Below are positions 55,745 to 63,960 of a stretch of 64,000 nt of DNA, piece by piece. Within the stretch, counting starts at the first letter, position 1. Each line of letters begins with the position of its first letter. Where the stretch lies: assembly GCF_014270065.1 (NCBI RefSeq), contig NZ_JACNME010000001.1:248001-312000 (forward strand). Reading direction: 5' to 3'. Below the pieces are notes generated by a model. The model had not been told where the DNA came from. It worked only from the letters and a program-made list of their open reading frames with translations, and did no database searches. The position numbers were made by a program, and so were the translations under genes. Source of the stretch: Quadrisphaera sp. RL12-1S. Its GTDB lineage: Bacteria > Actinomycetota > Actinomycetes > Actinomycetales > Quadrisphaeraceae.

Positions 55745-55999
55745 TCAGCTGCCGCCGAGCACCCAGAGCACGAGGCGCCCGAAGCCGAGGTCCAGCAGGG
55801 ACACGTACGTCATGACGACCGCGACGAACACCAGCACGACGGAGGTGTAGGTCACGAGCTCGTCGCGGGTGGGGTAGACCACCTTCTTGAGCTCGCCGAC
55901 CACCTCGCGCAGGAACACGAGCAGGCGGGCGAGGGGGCCCCCGCGGCGACGGGTCGCCGCGGCAGCACCCGAGGCGCTGCCCGGCTGGGTGTCCGTCAC
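55745..55999 (-). CDS. secE: preprotein translocase subunit SecE
   Basis: 84 aa. One C-terminal transmembrane segment ([20 protein letters not shown]) preceded by the conserved amphipathic helix [20 protein letters not shown]. The first ~25 residues are a variable Ala/Arg tail. GTG at 55999 has AGGAGG about 10 bases upstream; the frame is open further. It lies 94 bases after tRNA-Trp. Confidence 0.96.
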   Translation of the reverse strand: MTDTQPGSASGAAAATRRRGGPLARLLVFLREVVGELKKVVYPTRDELVTYTSVVLVFVAVVMTYVSLLDLGFGRLVLWVLGGS

Positions 56000-56093
56000 G
56001 TCGGTCGCACCTCCTCGGCCGGCGTGCGCCGGCGCTCCGCTGTGGTCGTGATGCTGCTGGTCGAGCCGGTGCCCACCAGGTCGTCCCTCGTCG

Positions 56094-56166
56094 CAGGGCA
56101 GGCGGGACTCGAACCCGCAACCGCCGGTTTTGGAGACCGGTGCGCTACCAATTGCGCCACTACCCT
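56094..56166 (-). tRNA. tRNA-Trp (anticodon CCA)
   Basis: A 73-base cloverleaf on the minus strand. The acceptor AGGGTAG pairs with CTGCCCT, the anticodon loop is CTCCAAA (CCA) and the T-loop is TTCGAGT. The discriminator is G, normal for tRNA-Trp, and CCA is not encoded. The tRNA-Trp-secE-nusG order is typical of actinobacteria. Confidence 0.97.
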
Positions 56167-56270
56167 TCGGTGGCCCGCTCCGCCGCGCTGGACCCGGACC
56201 TGTCGGAGCGTCCGGACGCGGGCAGCACACGACCACCGGCCCGCAAGCATACCTTTCGTCAAGGGTGGGT

Positions 56271-56300
56271 GTGACCGAGCACGGACTCCTGCGAGAGGAT
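56271..56300 (+). promoter_or_regulatory. candidate promoter of the aminotransferase gene
   Basis: GTGACC (56271-56276) and GAGGAT (56295-56300) are 18 bases apart, 7 bases before the GTG at 56308. This again suggests a leaderless mRNA. The boxes are only moderate matches. Confidence 0.35.
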
Positions 56301-56307
56301 CGCTGCT

Positions 56308-57552
56308 GTGAGCGCCGCCTCCGCCACCCAGCCAGCCCAGCCGACCGGCCCGCAGCGCCGCGTCTCCGCCCGCCTCTCCGCCATCGCGGAGTCGGCCACG
56401 CTCGCCGTGGACGCCAAGGCCAAGGCGCTCAAGGCGCAGGGGCGACCCGTCATCGGCTTCGGCGCGGGTGAGCCCGACTTCCCCACCCCGGCCGACGTCG
56501 TCGAGGTGGCCGCCGCGGCGTGCCGCGACCCGCGGAACCACCGCTACACGCCGGCCGGCGGCCTGCCGGAGATGAAGGCCGCCGTGGTCGCGAAGACCCG
56601 GCGCGACTCCGGCTACGAGGTGGCCCCGGAGCAGGTGCTCGTGACGAACGGCGGCAAGCAGGCCGTGTACACCGCGTTCGCCGCGCTGTGCGACCCCGGC
56701 GACGAGGTGATCCTCCCGGCGCCCTACTGGACCACCTACCCCGAGGCCGTCCGCCTGGCGGGCGGGGTGCCGGTGGAGGTCTTCGCCGGGGAGGACCAGG
56801 GCTACCTCGTCACCGTGGAGCAGCTCGAGGCCGCGCGCACGCCCCGCACCAAGGTCCTGCTGTTCTGCTCGCCGTCCAACCCGACCGGCGCGGTCTACGA
56901 CGAGGCGCAGGTCCGCGCCATCGGCGAGTGGGCGCTGGAGCACGGCGTGTGGGTGGTCACCGACGAGATCTACGAGCACCTCCTCTACGACGGCGCCACG
57001 GCGCCGTCGCTGCCCGTCGTGGTCCCCGAGCTCGCCGACACCACGCTGGTCCTCAACGGCGTGGCCAAGACCTACGCCATGACCGGCTGGCGCGTGGGGT
57101 GGCTCATCGGCCCGCGCGACGTGGTGAAGGCCGGGACCAACCTGCAGAGCCACCTGACCAGCAACGTCGCCGACGTGTCCCAGCGCGCGGCGGTCGCGGC
57201 GCTGACGGGGTCCCTGGACGCCGTCGCGACGATGCGCGAGGCCTTCGACCGGCGGCGCCGCACGATGGTGGAGATGCTGTCGGCGATCGACGGCGTCGAC
57301 TGCCCCACCCCGCGCGGGGCCTTCTACGCCTACCCGTCGGTGAAGGGCCTGCTCGGGCGCTCCATCCGCGGTCGCGTGCCCACCACCAGCGCCGAGCTGG
57401 CCACCCTGCTGCTGGAGGAGGCCGAGGTGGCGGTCGTCCCGGGCGAGGCCTTCGGCCCGAGCGGGTACCTGCGGCTGTCGTACGCGCTCGGCGACGAGGA
57501 CCTGGTGGAGGGCGTCAGCCGCATCCAGAGGGTGCTGGGCGAGGCCCGCTGA
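56308..57552 (+). CDS. aspC: PLP-dependent class I/II aminotransferase, probably aspartate aminotransferase
   Basis: 414 aa, fold-type I. Seen: [17 protein letters not shown] near residue 50, [22 protein letters not shown] and [15 protein letters not shown]. The PLP lysine is in [20 protein letters not shown], and [14 protein letters not shown] near the C-terminus has the substrate Arg. The Iγ-type aspartate transaminase (oxaloacetate from aspartate) is the best fit; an arogenate or broad-range aminotransferase is possible. GTG start. It is the only plus-strand gene between tRNA-Trp and the MFS genes, and it converges on an MFS gene 6 bases away. Confidence 0.88.
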   Translation: MSAASATQPAQPTGPQRRVSARLSAIAESATLAVDAKAKALKAQGRPVIGFGAGEPDFPTPADVVEVAAAACRDPRNHRYTPAGGLPEMKAAVVAKTRRDSGYEVAPEQVLVTNGGKQAVYTAFAALCDPGDEVILPAPYWTTYPEAVRLAGGVPVEVFAGEDQGYLVTVEQLEAARTPRTKVLLFCSPSNPTGAVYDEAQVRAIGEWALEHGVWVVTDEIYEHLLYDGATAPSLPVVVPELADTTLVLNGVAKTYAMTGWRVGWLIGPRDVVKAGTNLQSHLTSNVADVSQRAAVAALTGSLDAVATMREAFDRRRRTMVEMLSAIDGVDCPTPRGAFYAYPSVKGLLGRSIRGRVPTTSAELATLLLEEAEVAVVPGEAFGPSGYLRLSYALGDEDLVEGVSRIQRVLGEAR

Positions 57553-57558
57553 CCGCGC

Positions 57559-58818
57559 TCACCCGGCGGCGGGCCTGCGCAGGCCCGCCGCCACCGCCAC
57601 CGCGCTGAGGACCACCAGACCCGCGACGCCGAGCAGGAGCACCGCGGCGGGCGCCGCTCCCGCCGCCAGCGAGAGCGCCTCGGGCAGCAGGAACCCCAGG
57701 TAGGTGGCGCTGTAGTACCAGCCGGTGAGGGCGCCGAGGTCGCGGGAGGTCGCCATCGCCTGCACCTCCACGAGCCCGGCCACCAGCACCACGCCGTACG
57801 CGAGGCCCAGCACCGCCGCGGCCAGCAGCGCGAGCGGCACCGACGGCGACGCAGCGACGAGGGCGGTCAGCAGCGCGCCGACCAGCGCGGCCGCGAGCCC
57901 CACGAGCAGCTGCCTGCCGCCGGTGAGGGTGCCGAGCCGCGGCACCCAGGGCTGCACGAGCGCGCCGAGCGCCAGGCCCACCACGCACAGCAGCGCCGCG
58001 GTCGCGATGGCCAGCCCACCCGTCCGTCCGGCGACGAGCGCCGGCGTCACGGCGTAGGCGAGGGCGGCCGCGCCGAACACCCAGGGGGCCGCCGGCAGGA
58101 CCACCCCCAGGAAGCGGGCCCGGGCCCGCGGGGGCACGCGCAGGTCCGCCAGCAGCCCGGACGGCGACGGGCGGCCCCCCGCCGCGCGCGCGCGTGCCGG
58201 ACGCGTCTCCGGCGCCCGCAGGAGGGGCACCAGGGACAGCAGCGCCAGCGTCGACTGCACCGCGTAGGGGAGCACGGTCGGGACGGGCCCCCACTGCGCG
58301 AGCGCCCCGGAGACCCCGGCGCCGAGCCCGAAGCCCGCGGTGAGCACCAGTGCCGCCCGCCGGGCCCGGCGGGCGGGGTCCGCGCCGTCCTCGAAGGGCT
58401 CGGCCGACAGCTCCTTGACCCACGACGTGCCCACCACCATGGCCGCCGCCACGCTCAGGCCGGCCAGGAACCGCCCGGCGCACATGAGGACCACCCCGCC
58501 GGAGCCCACGGCCAGCACCGCGCTGGCAGCCATGCCGAGCACCACCGCCACCACCGTGGGCCGCTTGCGCCCGACGAGGTCCGACAGCGGCCCGGCCAGG
58601 AGGAAGCCGGGAACGAGCCCCACCACGTAGAAGCCGAAGAACAGGTCCACCACCACGGCGGAGTAGCCCTCCACCTGTCGGTAGAGCAGCAGCAGCGGCG
58701 TGAAGTGGTTGCCGCCCCAGGCGCACGCCAGCAGCGCGGGCGCGACGAGTCGCCAGGGACGCCCCCCGGAAGCCGCCGCGACGCCGTCCGCCCCGGTCCG
58801 GGGCCCCTGGGAGCTCAG
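57559..58818 (-). CDS. MFS transporter with no standard start codon
   Basis: About 419 aa with roughly 12 hydrophobic segments. Seen: LLACAWGGNHFTPLLLLYRQ in the first segment, motif A GPLSDLVGRKRPTVVAVVLG and GRFLAGLSVAAAMVVGTSWV. No in-frame ATG, GTG or TTG lies between the murB stop and the first transmembrane segment. The best candidate is CTG at 58818, which overlaps the murB stop as CTGA, like the GTGA and TTGA overlaps of other genes here. A start inside the first loop would remove helix 1. The substrate is unknown. Its last codons contain a 28-base palindrome. Confidence 0.8.
   Translation of the reverse strand: MSSQGPRTGADGVAAASGGRPWRLVAPALLACAWGGNHFTPLLLLYRQVEGYSAVVVDLFFGFYVVGLVPGFLLAGPLSDLVGRKRPTVVAVVLGMAASAVLAVGSGGVVLMCAGRFLAGLSVAAAMVVGTSWVKELSAEPFEDGADPARRARRAALVLTAGFGLGAGVSGALAQWGPVPTVLPYAVQSTLALLSLVPLLRAPETRPARARAAGGRPSPSGLLADLRVPPRARARFLGVVLPAAPWVFGAAALAYAVTPALVAGRTGGLAIATAALLCVVGLALGALVQPWVPRLGTLTGGRQLLVGLAAALVGALLTALVAASPSVPLALLAAAVLGLAYGVVLVAGLVEVQAMATSRDLGALTGWYYSATYLGFLLPEALSLAAGAAPAAVLLLGVAGLVVLSAVAVAAGLRRPAAG
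57565..57592. terminator. 28-base perfect palindrome inside the MFS 3' coding end
   Basis: Fourteen-base arms with no spacer lie 13 bases after the aminotransferase stop and within the last dozen codons of the MFS gene (encoding LRRPAAG). It probably terminates the plus-strand aminotransferase transcript and may act on both strands. Confidence 0.6.
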
Positions 58819-59894
58819 AGGGAGCAGCCGACGAGCTCGGGCTCCGGCGCGAGCTCCACGCCGAAGCGCTCCCGGACGCCGTCGCGGACGGCGCGCGCCA
58901 CCGCGAGCACGTCCGCGGCGCTGGCGCCCCCGCGGTTGGTGACCGCCAGGGTGTGCTTGGTGGACAGCGAGGCCCGGGGAGCGACCGGGTCCAGCCCGTA
59001 CCCGCGCCCGAAGCCCGCCCGCTCCACGAGCCAGGCGGCCGAGGTCTTCACCAGGCCGCTGGCCGGGTCGGGGTGGCGCGGTGCGTCCGGCGGGAGGGCG
59101 TCCGCCCGCTCGGCGGAGAGCAGCGGGTTGGTGAAGAAGGAGCCCGTGGACCAGGTGTCGTGGTCGGCCTCGTCGAGCACCATGCCCTTGCGCCGCCGCA
59201 GCGCGAGCACCGCCTCCCGGACCTCGGCGAGCGGACGCCGCTCCCCCGGGCCGGTCCCCAGCCGCTCGGCGAGCTCGGCGTACCGCACCGGGGCGGCGAG
59301 GTCGTTGACGGGCAGCTGCAGGACGACGTCGAGGATGACGTACCGACCGGGCTCGTCCTTGAAGAGCGAGTCGCGGTAGCGCAGGCGGCAGTTCGAGGCG
59401 GGGATGGTGCGCAGCCGTCCGTCCTTGCGGTCCCACGTCTGCACGCTGGCGAGCACGTCCGACAGCTGCTGGCCGTAGGCCCCGACGTTCTGCACCGGAG
59501 TCGCGCCGACAGTGCCGGGGATGCCGGACAGGCACTCCACGCCGGACCAGCCGCTGGCCACGGCGCGGGCCACGAGGGCGTCCCAGTCCTCCCCGGCGTC
59601 GACGTGGAGGAAGGCCCCCCCGCACCAGTCCCCCGACTCGAGCTCCACGCCCGTGGTGCGGACGACGACGACGGTGCCGTCGAAGCCGTCGTCCCCGACG
59701 ACGAGGTTGGAGCCGCCCCCGACGACGAGCACGGGCTCCCCCGCGGCGTCGGCGGCGCTGACGGCGTCCACGACCTGCCGGCGGGTGGTCGCGACGACCG
59801 TGCGGGCCGCCGGCCCCCCGACGCGCAGGGTGGTGAGGTCGGCGAGGCGGACGGGACCGGGCGCGGAGCCCTGCTCCCCGGCGGTGGAGGTCAC
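58815..59894 (-). CDS. murB: UDP-N-acetylmuramate dehydrogenase
   Basis: FAD enzyme that makes UDP-MurNAc, 359 aa, type I. Seen: LTTLRVGGPAARTVVATTRR, VVGGGSNLVVGDDGFDGTVV, GIPGTVGATPVQNVGAYGQQ, RYRDSLFK and the catalytic Ser in WSTGSFFTNPLL. GTG start at 59894. It ends in a 4-base overlap with the MFS frame. It is 9 bases after another MFS gene on the same strand. Confidence 0.97.
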   Translation of the reverse strand: MTSTAGEQGSAPGPVRLADLTTLRVGGPAARTVVATTRRQVVDAVSAADAAGEPVLVVGGGSNLVVGDDGFDGTVVVVRTTGVELESGDWCGGAFLHVDAGEDWDALVARAVASGWSGVECLSGIPGTVGATPVQNVGAYGQQLSDVLASVQTWDRKDGRLRTIPASNCRLRYRDSLFKDEPGRYVILDVVLQLPVNDLAAPVRYAELAERLGTGPGERRPLAEVREAVLALRRRKGMVLDEADHDTWSTGSFFTNPLLSAERADALPPDAPRHPDPASGLVKTSAAWLVERAGFGRGYGLDPVAPRASLSTKHTLAVTNRGGASAADVLAVARAVRDGVRERFGVELAPEPELVGCSL

Positions 59895-59903
59895 CGCAGC
59901 AGG

Positions 59904-61241
59904 CTAGGCGGTGCCCGCTGCGGCGTCGCGGCGCTCGTGCCCGGCGGGCTGGGGGCCGGCCGCCGGGCGCGCCACGCGGCTGACCAGGAGCGAGGGCACC
60001 GCCACGAGGGCCACGACGAGCAGCGCGTCGAGGACGCCCACGTGCTGGCCGAGGAACCCGAGCAGGGGCGGGCCCGCCAGGAAGGCGGTGTAGCCGATGG
60101 TGGTGACCACGCTGACCCGGACGGCGGCGCTGCGCGGGTCGTCAGCGGCGGCGCTGATGCCTACCGGGAACCCGAGCGCGGCCCCGGCGCCCCACAGGAC
60201 CGCGCCGACCAGGGCGAGCGGCAGCCACTCGCCGAACACCACCAGCAGCGCCCCGGTGGCTCCGAGGCCGGTGGTCGCGCGCAGGACGGGCACACGGCCC
60301 CAGCGGTCCAGGGCCCACTGGCCGGCCAGGCGGGCCGCGGTCATGGCGGCGAGGAAGACCGCGAAGCCGACGGCGCCGACGGCGGCGGACGCGCCGTAGC
60401 CGTCGACGAGGGCGATGGCCATCCAGTCGTTGGCGGTGCCCTCGGTGAAGGCGGCGGAGAGCACGAGGACGCCGATGAGCAGCGTGCGCGGCTCGCGCCA
60501 GGCGCCCAGCGCGCTCAGCCGCCCCGGCTCGCCGGCGGTCACCGCGGGATCGGCGGTGGTGCCCTGGGCCGCGGAGGCGGCGTGCTCCGCTCCGGCGGCT
60601 CCCGGAGCCGGCCCGTCCTCGGGCAGGAACCGGCCGCTGGACCACCACAGGAGGGCCAGCGAGACCACGACGACGCCTGCCGCGTGCACCCAGACCGGCA
60701 CGCCGCCCCAGGCCATGAGCGCGCCGACCCCCGCCGACAGCACCGTGCCCCCGCTGAAGCCGGCGTGGAAGGCCGGCATGATCGCGCGCCCGAGGTGCTG
60801 CTCGACCAGGGCGCCCTCGAGGTTCATGCCCACGTCCCAGGCGCCGATCCCGACGCCCATGAAGACCATGCCCACCACCGTGAGCGGCACCGAGTGCAGG
60901 GCGGACGCGGCGAACGAGGCCCACGCCAGCCCGCCCAGCCCGAGGACCGTGGCGAGCCGCACCAGGCGCGTGGTGCCGATGCGGGCGGCCAGGGGTCCCG
61001 CGGTGGGCAGCGCGGTGACCGAGCCGACGGCGATGCAGAGCAGGAGCAGGCCGAGCTGGGCCTGGGACAGCCCGAGGTCGTCACGGGTGGTCGGCAGCCG
61101 GGAGGCCCAGGTGGCGAAGGCGATGCCGTTGAGGGCGAAGACGACGAAGACGGCGGTGCGCGCGGCACGGACGGGAGCGGGCGGCGCGCCGCGGCGGGTG
61201 GGCCCGGCGCCGACGCCGGCGGCCGAGGGGGTGGTGGACAC
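59904..61241 (-). CDS. MFS transporter, probably controlled by the divergent LacI protein
   Basis: 445 aa with about 12 hydrophobic segments and a charged central loop (FLPEDGPAPGAAGAEH). Seen: FVVFALNGIAFATWASRLPT in helix 1, RDDLGLSQAQLGLLLL, a helix-4 region GVGIGAWDVGMNLEGALVEQ and PAFHAGFSGGTVL. This resembles the FucP/YbjJ branch of sugar or inner-membrane MFS proteins. The GTG start at 61241 lies 46 bases from a perfect palindrome shared with lacI. The substrate is not predictable; a sugar or glycoside is plausible given the LacI partner. Confidence 0.85.
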   Translation of the reverse strand: MSTTPSAAGVGAGPTRRGAPPAPVRAARTAVFVVFALNGIAFATWASRLPTTRDDLGLSQAQLGLLLLCIAVGSVTALPTAGPLAARIGTTRLVRLATVLGLGGLAWASFAASALHSVPLTVVGMVFMGVGIGAWDVGMNLEGALVEQHLGRAIMPAFHAGFSGGTVLSAGVGALMAWGGVPVWVHAAGVVVVSLALLWWSSGRFLPEDGPAPGAAGAEHAASAAQGTTADPAVTAGEPGRLSALGAWREPRTLLIGVLVLSAAFTEGTANDWMAIALVDGYGASAAVGAVGFAVFLAAMTAARLAGQWALDRWGRVPVLRATTGLGATGALLVVFGEWLPLALVGAVLWGAGAALGFPVGISAAADDPRSAAVRVSVVTTIGYTAFLAGPPLLGFLGQHVGVLDALLVVALVAVPSLLVSRVARPAAGPQPAGHERRDAAAGTA

Positions 61242-61287
61242 GGGGGGCTCCAGCGCAGGGGGCCGGCGACGTCGCGTCCCGCCCAGG

Positions 61288-61303
61288 ATCGAATCGATTC
61301 GAT
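61288..61303. promoter_or_regulatory. 16-base perfect palindrome, LacI-type operator
   Basis: ATCGAATCGATTCGAT lies in the divergent spacer between lacI and the MFS gene. It contains the central CG step typical of LacI-family operators. It occupies the lacI promoter spacer, so autorepression and control of the MFS gene are both likely. Confidence 0.75.
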
Positions 61304-61306
61304 GAC

Positions 61307-61312
61307 TAGGCT
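61307..61312 (+). promoter_or_regulatory. candidate -10 box for lacI (leaderless)
   Basis: TAGGCT lies 6 bases before the GTG at 61319 and 3 bases after the operator palindrome. The -35 region is poor (CAGGAT at 17 bases). Confidence 0.5.
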
Positions 61313-61318
61313 CGCACC

Positions 61319-62476
61319 GTGCGGGAGGCAGGTCAAGGCGGCGCGGGCGCGCCCGACGAGGCGGTCGCGGCGGACCGCACCAGCGGTCGCCGGGCGCGCC
61401 CCACCCTCAAGCAGGTGGCGGCGCGCGCCGGCGTGTCCACCTCGACGGCGTCGCTGGCCTTCTCAGGAGACGCCCGTGTGGCGCCCGCGACGCGCCAGCG
61501 CGTGGCCGCCGCCGCCACCGAGCTCGGCTACGCCGGGCCGGACCCGCTGGCGCGCTCGCTGAGGCGCGGGCGCTCGCGCGTGGTCGGCGTCGTCGTGGGA
61601 GACCGCCTGGGCTACGCCTTCGCCGACCCGCTGGCCGTCGTGCAGCTGGACGCCCTGGCCGACGAGGTCGGGGCCCTCGGCGCGGGCCTGCTGCTCATCG
61701 GCGGCGTCGAGGACGACCCGGCGCGCCTCGCCGTGGTCGAGCAGACCCCGCTGGACGCCGTCGTCTTCGCGACCTGCGGCGGCGACGACGACCCCGCGCT
61801 GGACCTCCTGCTGCGCCGGCGGGTGCCGGTGGTGGGCGTCGAGGGCCCCTACCGGGACGGCGTGCACCTGGTCGACCTCGACAACCGCGGAGCGGCCCGG
61901 CAGGTGGCGCAGCACCTGGACGGCCTCGGGCACGCGGCTGCGGCCGTGGTGGCGCTGCCGTGGGGCCCCCACCGCCGGCGGGGCTGGCTGGAGGGCTCCC
62001 GCCGGGGCTCGCGCGGCTACAACGACGCCTGGGAGCGCCTGGCGGGCACCGAGGACGTCCTGCGCGGCGCCGGCGCACCCGCGCTGCCCGCCTGGGAGGC
62101 GGCCACGAACTCCCGGGAGGAGGGTGAGGCCGCGGCGCGGGCCCTCCTCTGCGACGACGGCGGCGCGCTGCTGCCGGCCCACCGCCGCCCGACCGCCGTC
62201 GTCGCGCAGTCGGACCTGCTGGCCGTCGGCGTGGTCCAGGCCGCTCGGGCCCTGGGCCTGGGGGTCCCGGGGGACCTGTCCGTGACGGGGTACGACGGCG
62301 TGGAGACGCCGTGGCTGGGCGAGGACCGGCTGACCACCGTCAGGCAGCCCGCGGCGGAGCGGGGCCGGCGGGCCGGGCAGATGGTGGCCGATCTCCTGTC
62401 CGGCGGCACGCCGGACCCGGTGCAGCTGCCGGTGGAGCTGGTGGTGGGGACGACGACGGGCCCCGCCCCGCGCTGA
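61319..62476 (+). CDS. LacI family transcriptional regulator
   Basis: 385 aa. The helix-turn-helix lies near residues 29-48 (TLKQVAARAGVSTSTASLAF), after ~28 unconserved residues. The hinge LARSLRRGRSRVVGVVVGDR and a periplasmic-binding-protein-like effector domain (VAQSDLLAVGVVQAARALGL; SVTGYDGVETPWLGEDRLTT) follow. The operator palindrome sits 16 bases upstream. It probably represses itself and the divergent MFS gene; the effector is unknown. It lies between hadB and murB and may be an insertion there. Confidence 0.93.
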   Translation: MREAGQGGAGAPDEAVAADRTSGRRARPTLKQVAARAGVSTSTASLAFSGDARVAPATRQRVAAAATELGYAGPDPLARSLRRGRSRVVGVVVGDRLGYAFADPLAVVQLDALADEVGALGAGLLLIGGVEDDPARLAVVEQTPLDAVVFATCGGDDDPALDLLLRRRVPVVGVEGPYRDGVHLVDLDNRGAARQVAQHLDGLGHAAAAVVALPWGPHRRRGWLEGSRRGSRGYNDAWERLAGTEDVLRGAGAPALPAWEAATNSREEGEAAARALLCDDGGALLPAHRRPTAVVAQSDLLAVGVVQAARALGLGVPGDLSVTGYDGVETPWLGEDRLTTVRQPAAERGRRAGQMVADLLSGGTPDPVQLPVELVVGTTTGPAPR

Positions 62477-62488
62477 CCTCGTCCGCGC

Positions 62489-62917
62489 TCAGGCGGGCAG
62501 GCGGACCACGGCGCGGGCGCGACCGAGCACGCGGGTACCGCCGCAGGTCGCGGCGATGTCGACCCTGGCGGTGCCGGCCTCGGCGTCCACGGCGCCCACC
62601 GACGCGGTCACCTCGAGGTCGGCTCCGGCCTCGGCGTCCACGGGGACCTGCCCGGTGAAGCGCGTGCCGTAGTCGACGACGGCCCCCGGGTCTCCCGCCC
62701 AGTCGACGACGACGCGGACGGCGGCACCCATGGTCAGCATCCCGTGGGCGATCACGCCCGGCAGGCCCACGGAGCGCGCCACCTCGTCGGAGGCGTGGAT
62801 GGGGTTGTGGTCGCCGCTGGCGTCCGCGTAGCGGAGCAGGTCCGCGCGCGTCAGGTGGACGGTCGTGGAGCCGACGACGTCCCCCACGGACACCTCGGAG
62901 AGCTTCGGTGCGCTCAC
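62489..62917 (-). CDS. hadB: MaoC/HadB-type (3R)-hydroxyacyl dehydratase subunit
   Basis: 142 aa, single hot-dog fold. The hydratase-2 motif YADASGDHNPIHASDEVARS with the catalytic Asp and His is at about residues 30-49, and GVIAHGMLTMG follows. In mycobacteria HadB is the catalytic subunit of the FAS-II dehydratase; in actinobacteria without mycolic acids the role is unclear. GTG start. It is 7 bases after hadA and convergent with lacI. Confidence 0.85.
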   Translation of the reverse strand: MSAPKLSEVSVGDVVGSTTVHLTRADLLRYADASGDHNPIHASDEVARSVGLPGVIAHGMLTMGAAVRVVVDWAGDPGAVVDYGTRFTGQVPVDAEAGADLEVTASVGAVDAEAGTARVDIAATCGGTRVLGRARAVVRLPA

Positions 62918-62924
62918 CGGCCCC

Positions 62925-63368
62925 TCACTCCCCCCGCACGACGAGCATGGACGTGGACGTGCAGACCGGCTCTCCGTCGACGGTGGTGATCTCGTTGCGC
63001 GTGGTCACCAGGTCGTTGCCGGCCATGCGGCGGACGGACTCCACGGTCAGCGCCGCCACCAGGCGGTCTCCGGCGACGGCCGGGCGGTGGTGCGTGAACC
63101 GCTGCTCGCCGTGCACGACGCGGGAGAAGTCGACGCCGGAGGCCGGGTCCTCCACGAAGCGGGCGTCGCTGGACTGGGCGAGGCCGACCAGGAAGGTCGG
63201 CGGGGCGACCACGTCCGCGTGGCCGAGGGCCCTGGCGGCGTCGACGTCGACGTGGGCGGGGTGCGTGGCCCCCGTGGCCTCGGCGAACGCAGCGATGGCC
63301 GCCCGGGTCACCTCGTAGGTGTCTCCGGGCGGCCACGTGCGGCCGACCTGGTCGGCGGGGTTCGGCAC
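62925..63368 (-). CDS. hadA: MaoC N-terminal-type dehydratase subunit (HadA-like)
   Basis: 147 aa. Resembles the FAS1-type MaoC N-terminal domain: VGRTWPPGDTYEVTRAAIAA, ATHPAHVDVDAARALGHADV and VVAPPTFLVGL. It lacks the complete hydratase motif that hadB has, as expected for the substrate-binding partner. GTG start at 63368. The rpmG-hadA-hadB order is widespread in actinobacteria and supports a HadAB heterodimer. Confidence 0.85.
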   Translation of the reverse strand: MPNPADQVGRTWPPGDTYEVTRAAIAAFAEATGATHPAHVDVDAARALGHADVVAPPTFLVGLAQSSDARFVEDPASGVDFSRVVHGEQRFTHHRPAVAGDRLVAALTVESVRRMAGNDLVTTRNEITTVDGEPVCTSTSMLVVRGE

Positions 63369-63413
63369 GGCGATCGCGTCAGCCGGGCAGCACCGGGGTG
63401 CGGCCGGTCAGCG

Positions 63414-63584
63414 TCAGCGGGTCTCGCGGTGGGTGGTGTGGCGGCCGTCGCGCGGGCAGAACTTCTTCATCTCCAGGCGGTCCGGGTCGTTGCGCCGGTT
63501 CTTCTTGGTGATGTAGTTCCGCTCCTTGCACTCGGTGCACGCGAGCGTGATCTTCGGCCGGACGTCGGTCGACTTGCTGGCCAC
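63414..63584 (-). CDS. rpmG: 50S ribosomal protein L33
   Basis: 56 aa from GTG at 63584 ([20 protein letters not shown]). Also seen: [20 protein letters not shown] and a C-terminal [15 protein letters not shown]. The first zinc pair, CTEC, is intact. The second is CPRD, so the usual fourth Cys is Asp. The frame is open to 63746, but similarity begins at the GTG. It lies between tRNA-Met and hadA. Confidence 0.94.
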   Translation of the reverse strand: MASKSTDVRPKITLACTECKERNYITKKNRRNDPDRLEMKKFCPRDGRHTTHRETR

Positions 63585-63713
63585 GGCAGGCCGTCCTCTC
63601 ACATCTTCGACAGCCGTCCGCATCGGGTGCGGCGGCACGGGTTCGGCGCAGCAGTCTACGCGGCGCCAGGACTGGTCTGGACCAGTCGGCCCCCGGGGGC
63701 GACGTGCTGCGCG

Positions 63714-63787
63714 TAGCGGGAGAGGGACTCGAACCCTCGACCTCACGATTATGAGTCGTGCGCTCTCGCCGACTGAGCTACCCCGCC
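63714..63787 (-). tRNA. tRNA-Met (anticodon CAT)
   Basis: A 74-base cloverleaf on the minus strand. The acceptor GGCGGGG pairs with TCCCGCT including two G-U pairs, the D-arm is GCTCAGTCGGCGAGAGC, the anticodon loop is CTCATAA and the T-loop is TTCGAGT. It looks like the elongator form, because the anticodon stem lacks the three G-C pairs of initiators. CAT could also be tRNA-Ile2 if C34 is modified to lysidine. CCA is not encoded. Confidence 0.93.
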
Positions 63788-63825
63788 AGGGGGGCTGGCC
63801 CGCTGCTCTCGCCGCTGACCAGCCG

Positions 63826-63901
63826 TGGAGCCCCGATAGGGAATCGAACCCTAGACCTTCTCCTTACCATGGAGACGCTCTGCCGACTGAGCTATCGGGG
63901 C
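63826..63901 (-). tRNA. tRNA-Thr (anticodon GGT)
   Basis: A 73-base cloverleaf plus an encoded CCA (63826-63828). The acceptor GCCCCGA pairs with TCGGGGC, the anticodon loop is ATGGTAA and the T-loop is TTCGATT. It lies 38 bases before tRNA-Met in transcription order. Confidence 0.96.
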
Positions 63902-63960
63902 CGGCGACCGCGAGCCTACACGGCCTCCGGGGGAGGACCGCGCAGACCCGCGGACTCGCG

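Noticed and set aside
56167-56262. TTGACG at 56257-56262 (minus strand) as the tRNA-Trp promoter
   Set aside because: No -10 box lies at 16-19 bases; the TATGCT that is present is only 5 bases away.
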